Source: CAVQBJ01 sp963819075
GTDB taxonomy: Bacteria > Actinomycetota > Thermoleophilia > Solirubrobacterales > Solirubrobacteraceae
Direction of reading: 5' to 3'
Assembly (NCBI GenBank): GCA_963819075.1
Contig: CAWFUP010000004.1
Location: 310,001 to 374,000 of the forward strand
Length of the DNA: 64,000 bases
Part shown: positions 42,695 through 50,406 of the stretch, in pieces
How positions within the stretch are numbered: the first letter of the stretch is position 1
How the letters are laid out: every line of letters starts with the position of its first letter
The notes under the pieces: model-generated
What the model saw: the letters and a program-made list of their open reading frames with translations, nothing else
What the model was told of the DNA's origin: nothing
The model's database searches: none
Position numbers and translations under genes: made by a program

Positions 42695-45525
42695 GAGCGC
42701 AGCACACTTCCCTCGGGATCGTACGGCGGGCGCGTCGCGACGGTGGCCACCAGGCGGCGGTCCGCGCCGGCTACGCTCACACTCGCGCCGTCGCGCGCGA
42801 GCGCGGCCGGCACCCAGGCCATCGCGAGGGGGCGCCCGGTCCGCGGGCCGTGACGAGCGCTCGTCACCTGGCCGGCCGGCCGCCCGCGCTCGTCGAGCAC
42901 GACCGCGCCCTCGGCCGGGAGCGGGCCGTCGGGCAGCGCCAGCCCGACGAGCGTCTGCTCGGCATCGGCGACCGCCGCGAGCGCAAGCGCCGGGCCGCCG
43001 ACGAACGCCTCGTCGCGGGCCAGCTTGACCGTCCACGCCATCCCGGCACTGAACGGCGTGGACTCAGAGTCGGTGTCCTGGCCGACGATCACGTGGTGCT
43101 TCTCCAGGCGCAGCTGGCGTTGGGCCTCGAGCCCGAACGGGCGCAGCCGCGCGACTGCTCCGGCCGCGAAGAGCGTCTGCCACACATGGCCGGCGTGCGC
43201 ACTCGAGAAGTGCAGCTCGTAGCCGAGCTCGCCGGTGAAGCCGAGCCGCACGAGCAGACACGGGACCGAGGCCACGGTGGCGCTGCGAACGTGCAGATAG
43301 GGAAAGGCTTCGTTCGAGCAGTCCAGATCGGCGACGGCGCTCAGCACCGTTCGCGCACGCGGGCCGGCGAGGTTGAGCGCCGCCAGCGCCTGGGTGACGT
43401 CGGTGATCGATGCGTCCAGGCCCCAGTCGGTCAACCACCAGGAGAACCACTGCTCGACCGCACCGGCGCCACTGGACGTCGTCGTGACGTAGAACGTCTC
43501 GTCGTCGAGGCGGCAGATCGTGCCGTCGTCGGAGATGCGCCCGGTCTCGCTCGTCAGCACGCCGTAGCGCGCGCGGCCGACGGCCAGCGTGGACATCGGC
43601 GCCGGGTACAGCCGGTCCAGGAGCGCGCCGGCGTCCGGGCCGCGCACGATCAGCTTGCCGAGCGTGGACACGTCGATCACCCCGACGTGCGCCGCGACGT
43701 GGCGGGCCTCGCCGGCGGCGTCGCCGTAGTCGTAGGCGCGCCGCCAATCCCCGGCCCAGCGCACGTCCGCGCCGAGGTCTCGGTGATGGTCGTGCAGCGC
43801 GGTTCGCTTTGCCGGCTCGAACGGCCGGCCCGCCAGCACGCCGAGCGGCACGGTCGTCCACGGCGGTCGTGACGTGGTCGAGCCGATCTCCGCCGCCGCG
43901 CGGCCGGTGGCGTCCGCCACGAGCCGGATGCACGACAGCTGGCACATCCGCCCCTGGCAGGGGCCCATGGTCACGGTGCTGTAGCGCTTGGCCAACTCGA
44001 TCGAGTCAAACCCCTCCCACACCGCCTGGGCCAGCTCCTTGTCGGTCACGTCCTCGCACGAGCAGACGACGACGCGCCCGCCGCCCCCCGGCGCCGGAAG
44101 GGGGGCGACGGCATCGGGCGGCGCCGCCCCCGTCGCGACGACGACCGCCCCTTCCTCCTCGCGCGACCGCCTGTCGCCGAGGCCGAGCGCATGCGCGGCG
44201 CGGAGGCCGGCGAGACGCCCGCTGGCCAGCGCATCCGCGTCGCCGCGGACGCTCCCGGCCGCGCCGATGCCGGGCGGCAGGTCGCCGAGGCCGACGACAC
44301 CGGTCCGCGGGTCATACGCGGTGCGCACTCCCGCCTGGCTCGCGAGCGCGACGGCCGGGGCGTCGCCGCCGCTGACGACGAGTAGGTCGGCCTCGATCGT
44401 CTGCTCGCCGCCGCCGGCGGGAGCGAGCGTGACAGCGGTCAGCTCGGAGCGCCCGTGCGCGCGGCGCACCGTCGTCGCCGCGAGCACGGGGACTCCGGCG
44501 CCTCGCAGCGCGGCCCCGCTCGGGCCCGACTCCGGGCGCGCGTCGGCGACCGCGGCGACGGCGACGCCGGCCCGCTGCAGCGCCAGGGCCGCCGGCAGGC
44601 CGCGCTCAGCGACCGTCGCCACGACGGCTCGCGTGCCGGGCGCCAGCCCGTACCGCGCGAGCAGTCGGCGGGCGCCGCCGGAGAGCATGATCCCGGGGCG
44701 GTCGTTATCGGCGAACAGGAGCGGCTGCTCGATCGTGCCGGTGGCATAGATGTGCTCGCGTGCGCGTACCTGGTGCAGCGTGTCGCCCTGCCAGACCGGG
44801 CTCAGGCCGTCGTAGTAGCCAAGCACGGCGGCCCGCGAGAGGAGCTCGACCCCGGCGGCGGCGGCTCGCCGCGTCAGCTCGGCGGCGAGCTCGTGGCCAC
44901 CCTCGTCGAGCAGACGCCCGCCCAGGCGCACGTCCTCGTCGGCGAGCACGACGTCGGCGCCGAGCTCGGCGGCCGCGATCGCCGCGCTCAGCCCGGCGGC
45001 GCCGCCGCCGACGACGAGCACGTCGGCGTGGCGGCGGCGGTACTCGGTCGCCCACGTGCGCTCGGCCTGCGTGCCCGGCAGGCGTCCGAGCCCGGCGGCG
45101 TGGCGCAGAGCCTTCTCGTAGAGCGGCCATAGGCGCCGCGGCCGCTGAAACGTCTTGTAGTAGAAGCCGACGGGCAGCGCCCGCGAGGGCAGGCGGTCGA
45201 CGACCGCCATGACGTCGCGGTCCAGGCTCGGCCACGCGTTGAGGTGCGCGACGTGCTGCCCGTCGCGCGCCGGCTCGGTGCAGGCCCGCACGCCCGGCGC
45301 TCCCTCGACCGCGACGAGGCAGTTGGCGCACTGCCCGCGGCAGCACAGCAGCCCGCGTGGGCGGTGGTACTTGAAGCTGCGCGAGAACGTGCGCCGCCCG
45401 GCGGCGAACAGCGCCGAGGCGATCGTGTCGCCCTCGTAGGCCGGGACGCTGCGGCCGTCGAAGCTGAAGCTGATGGGGCGCGCGCGCTCGATGTGCTCGC
45501 CCGGCGCCGGCTCGAGGCGCCTCAC
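42691..45525 (-). CDS. mgdC: N-methylglutamate dehydrogenase / sarcosine-oxidase-like alpha subunit with extra iron-sulfur motifs
   Basis: A 944-residue alpha subunit. Domains: N-terminal 2Fe-2S-like domain (about 15-100), FAD/NAD-binding domain with VLVVGGGAAGLSAA (about 168-181), a second Rossmann part, a BFD-like segment (DNA about 43930-44064) and a C-terminal GcvT-type folate domain (about 560-940). The N-terminal domain keeps a full ferredoxin pattern C61-x4-C66-x2-C69 with C82, and the BFD-like segment has CSCED plus CQGRMC. Classical sarcosine oxidase alpha subunits lack these cysteines, so this protein probably relays electrons to an acceptor other than O2. The folate domain would take the methyl-derived carbon as methylene-tetrahydrofolate. 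GTG 45525 overlaps the delta stop. Confidence 0.88.
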   Translation of the reverse strand: MRRLEPAPGEHIERARPISFSFDGRSVPAYEGDTIASALFAAGRRTFSRSFKYHRPRGLLCCRGQCANCLVAVEGAPGVRACTEPARDGQHVAHLNAWPSLDRDVMAVVDRLPSRALPVGFYYKTFQRPRRLWPLYEKALRHAAGLGRLPGTQAERTWATEYRRRHADVLVVGGGAAGLSAAIAAAELGADVVLADEDVRLGGRLLDEGGHELAAELTRRAAAAGVELLSRAAVLGYYDGLSPVWQGDTLHQVRAREHIYATGTIEQPLLFADNDRPGIMLSGGARRLLARYGLAPGTRAVVATVAERGLPAALALQRAGVAVAAVADARPESGPSGAALRGAGVPVLAATTVRRAHGRSELTAVTLAPAGGGEQTIEADLLVVSGGDAPAVALASQAGVRTAYDPRTGVVGLGDLPPGIGAAGSVRGDADALASGRLAGLRAAHALGLGDRRSREEEGAVVVATGAAPPDAVAPLPAPGGGGRVVVCSCEDVTDKELAQAVWEGFDSIELAKRYSTVTMGPCQGRMCQLSCIRLVADATGRAAAEIGSTTSRPPWTTVPLGVLAGRPFEPAKRTALHDHHRDLGADVRWAGDWRRAYDYGDAAGEARHVAAHVGVIDVSTLGKLIVRGPDAGALLDRLYPAPMSTLAVGRARYGVLTSETGRISDDGTICRLDDETFYVTTTSSGAGAVEQWFSWWLTDWGLDASITDVTQALAALNLAGPRARTVLSAVADLDCSNEAFPYLHVRSATVASVPCLLVRLGFTGELGYELHFSSAHAGHVWQTLFAAGAVARLRPFGLEAQRQLRLEKHHVIVGQDTDSESTPFSAGMAWTVKLARDEAFVGGPALALAAVADAEQTLVGLALPDGPLPAEGAVVLDERGRPAGQVTSARHGPRTGRPLAMAWVPAALARDGASVSVAGADRRLVATVATRPPYDPEGSVLRS

Positions 45526-45788
45526 GCCGATCGCGCTCGCTGCACCGGCGCCGTCCAGTGCACCGCGTTATCGCGCGTATCGCGCTCGGCGATGAACCAG
45601 GCCCGACAGCCCGAGCGGTGAAACCACCACTCGCGCTGCGCGCCGGCGACATTGCGGCGCAGGTAGGCGTGCGCGAACACCTCGCGGCGGCCGCCGCCCG
45701 CCGGTAGCGGGTCGCGGACCTCGCCGCCGTAGGCGAAGTCCGTCACCTCGCGTGGCCCGCAGTAGGGGCAGGTAAGGACGAATGACAT
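45522..45788 (-). CDS. mgdB: N-methylglutamate dehydrogenase / sarcosine-oxidase-like delta subunit
   Basis: An 88-residue SoxD-like subunit, the usual length for this family. The N-terminal CPYCGPR and a later RSGCRAWF supply the three cysteines that bind zinc with a histidine in characterised sarcosine oxidases. The conserved ending, with the WWFHRSGCR block followed by AERDTRDN, is typical. It starts at ATG 45788, 11 bases after the mgsC stop with GGTGAG upstream, and overlaps the alpha gene as GTGA. It links the two halves of the operon, because the synthase genes lie just upstream. Confidence 0.9.
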   Translation of the reverse strand: MSFVLTCPYCGPREVTDFAYGGEVRDPLPAGGGRREVFAHAYLRRNVAGAQREWWFHRSGCRAWFIAERDTRDNAVHWTAPVQRARSA

Positions 45789-45799
45789 CGCTCACCGCC

Positions 45800-47146
45800 T
45801 CAGCTTCCGGGAATCCAGCTCGTGCCCGCAAGTGGCACGCGACTCATCGCCGCCGCCTCGATCGTCAGCGCGACGAGGTCCTCGCGCTCGAGGTTGTGCA
45901 CGTCCGACTTGCCGCACGCCCGCGCGATCGTTTGCGTCTCGAGCACCATCGTCGTGAGGTAGTTGGCCAATCGGCGAGCGCCTTCGGCGGGGTCCAGACG
46001 CGCCGCGAGCCGCTCGTCCTGGGTGCTGATGCCGGCCGGGTCGCGTCCCTCGTGCCACGCGTCGTAGAAGCCCGGCGCGGTGCCGAGCGCGCGGTAGTCG
46101 TCGGCGAGCTCGGGCGAGTTGTCGCCAAGGGCGATCAGCGCCGCGACGCCGATCGAGACAGCGTCGGCACCGAGCGCGAGCGCCTTGGCGACGTCGGCGC
46201 CGCTGCGGATCCCGCCCGACACGACGAGCTGCACCTCACGGTGGACCCCGAGGTCCTGCAGGGCGCTCACGGCCGGGGTGATCGCGGCCAGGATCGGAAT
46301 CCCGACGTGCTCGATGAACACTTCCTGGCTGGCCGCCGTGCCGCCCTGCATCCCGTCGAGGACGACGACGTCGGCGCCCGCCTTGACCGCGAGGGCAACG
46401 TCGTAGTACGGCCTCGACGCGCCGATCTTCACGAAGATGGGCTTCTCCCACGCAGTGATCTCGCGCAGCTCGCCGATCTTGATCTGCAGGTCGTCGGGCC
46501 CGGTCCAGTCGGGGTGCCGGCAGGCGCTGCGCTGGTCGATGCCGGGCGGCAGGTCACGCATCGCCGCCACCCGCTCGGAGATCTTCTGCCCGAGCAGCAG
46601 GCCGCCGCCGCCGGGCTTGGCGCCCTGGCCGATGACGATCTCGATCGCGTCGGCGCGGCGCAGATCGTCGGGGTTCATCCCGTAGCGCGAGGGCAGCAGC
46701 TGGTAGACGAGCTGCTCGGAGGCGATCCGCTCCTCGGGCGTCATGCCGCCGTCGCCGGTCGTCGTGCTCGTTCCGACGGCGGTCGCCCCGCGGCCGAGCG
46801 CCTCCTTGGCCTGCGCCGACAGCGCGCCGAAGCTCATCCCGGCGATCGTGATCGGGATCTTCAGCTGCAGCGGCTGGCGCGCGTGGCGCCCGCCGAGCGT
46901 CACGTCCGTGGCGCAGCGCTCGCGGTAGCCCTCGAGCGGATAGCGCGACACGCTCGCCCCGAGGAACAGCAGGTCGTCGAAGTGCGGCACGCGGCGCTTG
47001 GCGCCACCCCCGCGGATCGCGTAGATCCCCTCGTTCGCGGCGCGCTGGATCTCTCGGATCGTGGCCCGGTCGAAGGTGGCCGACTCGCGCAAAGTAGCCA
47101 TGTCGGGGTCGGCAGCGCGGTCGGTGCCGTTGGACGACTCGAGCAT
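45800..47146 (-). CDS. mgsC: N-methylglutamate synthase FMN subunit (GltB2-like)
   Basis: A 448-residue protein related to the FMN-binding central domain of glutamate synthase. FMN-barrel segments are clear: IAGMSFGALSAQAKEALGRGA, TTTGDGGMTPEER, QGAKPGGGGLL, KIGASRPYYDVALAVKAGAD and GGIRSGADVAKALALGADAV. In glutamate synthases the next segment has cysteines for a 3Fe-4S cluster (CH...CPxGI.TQ); here it reads AWHEGRDPAGISTQD, so these are missing. The subunit should bind gamma-glutamylmethylamide-derived methylamine and 2-oxoglutarate and form N-methylglutamate. Its ATG overlaps the mgsB stop as TGATG. As a single-domain GltB2-type gene it is distinct from housekeeping glutamate synthase. Confidence 0.88.
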   Translation of the reverse strand: MLESSNGTDRAADPDMATLRESATFDRATIREIQRAANEGIYAIRGGGAKRRVPHFDDLLFLGASVSRYPLEGYRERCATDVTLGGRHARQPLQLKIPITIAGMSFGALSAQAKEALGRGATAVGTSTTTGDGGMTPEERIASEQLVYQLLPSRYGMNPDDLRRADAIEIVIGQGAKPGGGGLLLGQKISERVAAMRDLPPGIDQRSACRHPDWTGPDDLQIKIGELREITAWEKPIFVKIGASRPYYDVALAVKAGADVVVLDGMQGGTAASQEVFIEHVGIPILAAITPAVSALQDLGVHREVQLVVSGGIRSGADVAKALALGADAVSIGVAALIALGDNSPELADDYRALGTAPGFYDAWHEGRDPAGISTQDERLAARLDPAEGARRLANYLTTMVLETQTIARACGKSDVHNLEREDLVALTIEAAAMSRVPLAGTSWIPGS

Positions 47147-47865
47147 CAATAGTGGGCGACGTGCTCGGAGCGGAAGTGGTACAGCGTGCGCGCGCTGCCG
47201 TAGCGACGAAACGATGCGGCGGAGACGTCCTCGATGCCGGCCGCCTCGAGCACGGCGGCGACCTCGGCGACGTCCTCGGCGCGCATCTCCTTCTCCACGC
47301 AGTCGGCGCCGCGGCTGGCGACCGAGCCGCGGACGAACAGCCTCGCCTCGTAGAGCGAGTCGCCGAGCGCCTCGCCCGCGTCGCCGCACACGACCAGGCG
47401 CCCGGACTGACCCATGAACGCGGCGAGGTGCCCGACCGAACCACGCACGACGACGTCGGCACCCTTCAGCGAGATCGCACAGCGCGCAGCCGCGTCGCCG
47501 TGCACGACCAGCAGCCCGCCGTGCGCGCTGGCCCCGGCCGACTGGCTCGCGCTTTCCATGACGTCGACGCGGCCCGACATCATGTTCTCGGCCACGCCCA
47601 CGCCGGCGTTGCCCTCGACGCGCACGTGCGCGCGCTCGTTCATGCCGGCGCAGTAGTAGCCGGCATGGCCGACGATCTCCACGGTCACCGCAGCGCACAA
47701 CCCGACGGCGAGGCTGTGCCGCCCCGCCGGGTTGTGCACGCGCACGACGCCGCCCGTCCGCTTCTGCAGGTCGGCATTGAGCTCGCGCACGCTGACGCGC
47801 GCGAGGTCGACGTCAATCGCCGCTTCGGCGGCGAGGGGCGCGAGGGCTGGGATCGCCTCGCTCAC
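47146..47865 (-). CDS. mgsB: N-methylglutamate synthase GXGXG subunit (GltB3-like)
   Basis: A 239-residue protein equal to the C-terminal GXGXG beta-helix domain of glutamate synthase. The repeating coil motif is visible in GHAGYYCAGMNERAHVRVEG, AGVGVAENMMSGRVDVMES and GASAHGGLLVVHGDA (each a turn of the helix). It has no catalytic residues of its own and helps assemble the synthase around the FMN subunit. GTG 47865 overlaps the stop of the amidotransferase gene as GTGA. The separate amidotransferase, GXGXG and FMN genes are the hallmark of N-methylglutamate synthase rather than bacterial glutamate synthase, where they are fused. Confidence 0.9.
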   Translation of the reverse strand: MSEAIPALAPLAAEAAIDVDLARVSVRELNADLQKRTGGVVRVHNPAGRHSLAVGLCAAVTVEIVGHAGYYCAGMNERAHVRVEGNAGVGVAENMMSGRVDVMESASQSAGASAHGGLLVVHGDAAARCAISLKGADVVVRGSVGHLAAFMGQSGRLVVCGDAGEALGDSLYEARLFVRGSVASRGADCVEKEMRAEDVAEVAAVLEAAGIEDVSAASFRRYGSARTLYHFRSEHVAHY

Positions 47866-48752
47866 GCCGGGACGCCGCCCCAGCTGTACACGCGCCCGGG
47901 CTCGGGCTCCCACAGCGTCGCGTCCGCGGCGCCGGGAAGCACGGCGATCGCGCGATACTCCGACGCGATCGCAACCCACTCGTCGGTCTCGGCCATCACC
48001 GCCGGCTTGCAAGCGATCGGATCGCGCAGGACGGCGAAGCCGTCGGCCGTGCCGACCGCGAAGGTGAAGAAACCATCAAGATCGCGCAGGCAGCCCTGGA
48101 GCGCCTCGTCGAGCCCGTCACCCTCGCGCAGGCGCCACATCAGATAGCCGGCGGCCACCTCGCTGTCGTTGTCGGTCTGGAACCGGACGCCCTCACGGCG
48201 CAGGCGCTCGCGCAGGCGGTTGTGATTCGAGAGCGATCCGTTGTGCACGAGACAGAGGTCGAGACCGGTCGAGAACGGGTGTGAATGCTCGGTCGTCACC
48301 CGGCTCTCGGTGGCCATGCGCGTGTGCCCGATCGCGTGGCTGCCGCTCATCGACCGCAAGCCGACTGCCTCGAGCACGTCCGATACGGAGCCGGCCTGCT
48401 TGTAGATCTCGATCGCGCTGCCGGCGCTGACCACCCGGACCGGCGGGCCCTCGCGGGCTCCGAGCAACGCCTCGATCTCCGCCGCGGAGGCCTCGGTGAG
48501 CAGAAGCGCGTGAGCTCCGCGCGCGTCGAGGGAGAGGAACGGAAGATCGAGCGCGACGGCCTCCCAATCGACGGCGCCGGTGGCGTGCAGGGTGAGCTTG
48601 CGCGCTTCGGGCGGCGCCGGATCGCGATAGATCGCCACGCCGACGCTGTCGGGACCGCGCTCGGCAAGCTGGCCGAGCATCTCGGCGAGGTGCTCGCCAA
48701 GGTGCTCGGCCACGGAGGCCCGCTTGCTGTATATGCCGGCGATACCGCACAT
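47862..48752 (-). CDS. mgsA: N-methylglutamate synthase amidotransferase subunit (class II, GltB1-like)
   Basis: A 296-residue class II (Ntn) glutamine amidotransferase. MCGIAGIY puts the catalytic cysteine at position 2, directly after the initiator Met, and HTRMATES, HNGSLSNH and DSEVAAGY give the substrate-binding and oxyanion residues. In glutamate synthase this domain releases ammonia; in N-methylglutamate synthase it is thought to act on gamma-glutamylmethylamide and release methylamine for the FMN subunit. The start at 48752 is fixed by the cysteine; upstream codons are not protein-like. It is the first gene of the seven-gene operon and has a TAGCCT box 10 bases upstream. Confidence 0.9.
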   Translation of the reverse strand: MCGIAGIYSKRASVAEHLGEHLAEMLGQLAERGPDSVGVAIYRDPAPPEARKLTLHATGAVDWEAVALDLPFLSLDARGAHALLLTEASAAEIEALLGAREGPPVRVVSAGSAIEIYKQAGSVSDVLEAVGLRSMSGSHAIGHTRMATESRVTTEHSHPFSTGLDLCLVHNGSLSNHNRLRERLRREGVRFQTDNDSEVAAGYLMWRLREGDGLDEALQGCLRDLDGFFTFAVGTADGFAVLRDPIACKPAVMAETDEWVAIASEYRAIAVLPGAADATLWEPEPGRVYSWGGVPA

Positions 48753-49008
48753 CGGCCAGGCAAGGCTAGGCGCGGCAGGCGTCCGCGCCCATGGCCCCGA
48801 TGAGCACTCTTGCCGCGCCACGTGTGTGTGTTGACCACATCCGCACATCTGGCGGCGCCCGGGAATGGACAGGCGGTCCACCAGCGACCGGCGAGATATA
48901 GATCGTTTTCACATTGCCGTCGGCACACGGGTGGTGTGAGATGACAGCTCCCGCTTCCTGCCGGCACGGGAGCGTCGGCGTTTGAACCCGACCGAGGAGA
49001 TCTGGTCC
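48753..49008. promoter_or_regulatory. Divergent control region between the mgs-mgd operon and gmaS
   Basis: 256 bases that must carry both promoters. Candidate dyads: CGCCA-N29-TGGCG (48816-48854) enclosing a GTGTGTG...CACAT pair, and TCACA-N21-TGTGA (48909-48939). Either could be a site for the PucR-type regulator encoded just beyond gmaS. No riboswitch-like fold is recognised. Confidence 0.4.
48763..48768 (-). promoter_or_regulatory. Candidate -10 box (TAGCCT) for the mgs-mgd operon
   Basis: On the minus strand TAGCCT ends 10 bases before the mgsA ATG, so the operon transcript would be nearly leaderless. Confidence 0.35.
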
Positions 49009-50406
49009 GTGTCGCTCACCGATCCCACCGCTTCACCCGAGGCTCCGGCCGCCGACCCGGTCCGCGACATCGCCGAGCGCGTGACGAGCGACGGCGTGCG
49101 CTACCTGTTCGCCCAGTTCGTCGATCTGCACGGCAAGCCGAACGCGAAGCTCGTGCCCGTCTCCCACCTCGACGACATGCTGACCGACGGCGCGGGCTTC
49201 GCCGGCTTCGCGGCCGGCGAGGTCGGCCAGCGTCCGCACGACCCGGACCTCATCGCGGTGCCCGATGCCCGTTCCTACACTCCGTTGCCGTGGCGCCCGG
49301 AGGTGGCGCGCTTCGCCTGCGACCTGCAGGTCGAGGGCGCCTCCTGGCCGTATTGCCCGCGCACGATCCTGCGTCGCCAGCTCGAACGGGCGAGCGCGCT
49401 CGGTTTCGAGTTCCGGCTCGGCGCCGAGCTCGAGTACTTCCTCGTCCGCCGCCGCGAGGACGGCTCGATCGAGGTGGCTGACGCGCAAGACACCCTCAGC
49501 CAGCCTTGCTACGACATGCGCGCGCTGACGCGCGGCCTGGACTTCGTCACCACAATCGCCGACCACCTGACGAGCCTCGGGTGGGATAACTACGCGACCG
49601 ATCACGAGGACGCGAACGGCCAGTTCGAGCAGAACTTCGCCTTCGCCGACGCGCTCACCACCTGCGACCGCGCCGTCTTCTTCCGCTACATGGTGGAGTC
49701 GATCGCTCAGGAGCGCGGGCTGATCGCCACCTTCATGCCGAAGCCGTTCTCACACCTCACGGGCAACGGCTGCCACTTCCACATGAGCCTGTGGCGCGAT
49801 GGCGTCAACCTGTTCGAGCTCGACCCGGGCGAGGACCCGCGCGGGCTCGGTCTGTCGCCGACGGCGTATCGCTTCATCGCCGGCCTCAAGGCCCATGCGA
49901 AGGCATCGATTGCCGTCACCGCACCGACCGTCACCTCCTACAAGCGGCTCGTGATCGGCGCGCGCAGCGGCTCGGCCTGGGCGCCCATCCACGTCAGCTA
50001 CGGCTACAACAACCGCACGCAGATGCTGCGGATCCCCGCGCCCGGGCGCATCGAGGATCGCTCGGTCGACGGATCGTGCAACCCGTACCTCGCGGCCACG
50101 GCCGTGCTCGCCGCCGGCCTGGACGGGGTGGAGCGCGAGCTCGACCCCGGCGACCCGACGACCGAGCTGAACCTCCACGACCTCGACGAGTCCTCGCTGT
50201 CCGAGCTCGGGATCGAGCGTCTCCCCGCGAACCTGCTCGATGCCACGCGCGAGCTCGAGCGCGACGAGATCCTCCGCGCCGCGCTCGGCGACTGCGGCAG
50301 CGAGGACTACGTCGACTACTACGTCCGCGTCAAGCAACGCGAGTGGCAGGAAGCGCACGAGCAGGTGACGCCGTGGGAGCTCGAACGCTACCTACAACTG
50401 TATTGA
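49009..50406 (+). CDS. gmaS: Gamma-glutamylmethylamide synthetase candidate (glutamine-synthetase-like, copy 2)
   Basis: A 465-residue GlnT-branch glutamine-synthetase homologue. Catalytic segments are intact: GAELEYFLV, DHEDANGQFEQNF, GNGCHFHMSL, the APTVTSYKRL loop and NNRTQMLRIP. It would make gamma-glutamylmethylamide from glutamate, methylamine and ATP, the entry step of the N-methylglutamate pathway. Location divergent from mgsABC-mgdABCD makes it the better of the two copies for this role, but methylamine specificity is not visible in motifs. I choose GTG 49009 because GAGGAGA ends 8 bases upstream; a TTG at 48982 would add nine residues that contain that site. The next gene, a PucR-type regulator, overlaps its stop as TTGA. 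Confidence 0.85.
   Translation: MSLTDPTASPEAPAADPVRDIAERVTSDGVRYLFAQFVDLHGKPNAKLVPVSHLDDMLTDGAGFAGFAAGEVGQRPHDPDLIAVPDARSYTPLPWRPEVARFACDLQVEGASWPYCPRTILRRQLERASALGFEFRLGAELEYFLVRRREDGSIEVADAQDTLSQPCYDMRALTRGLDFVTTIADHLTSLGWDNYATDHEDANGQFEQNFAFADALTTCDRAVFFRYMVESIAQERGLIATFMPKPFSHLTGNGCHFHMSLWRDGVNLFELDPGEDPRGLGLSPTAYRFIAGLKAHAKASIAVTAPTVTSYKRLVIGARSGSAWAPIHVSYGYNNRTQMLRIPAPGRIEDRSVDGSCNPYLAATAVLAAGLDGVERELDPGDPTTELNLHDLDESSLSELGIERLPANLLDATRELERDEILRAALGDCGSEDYVDYYVRVKQREWQEAHEQVTPWELERYLQLY

Noticed and set aside
48753..49008. Possible riboswitch upstream of the glutamine-synthetase-like gene
   Set aside because: No conserved glnA-type or glycine-type aptamer core could be recognised; only simple dyads are present.
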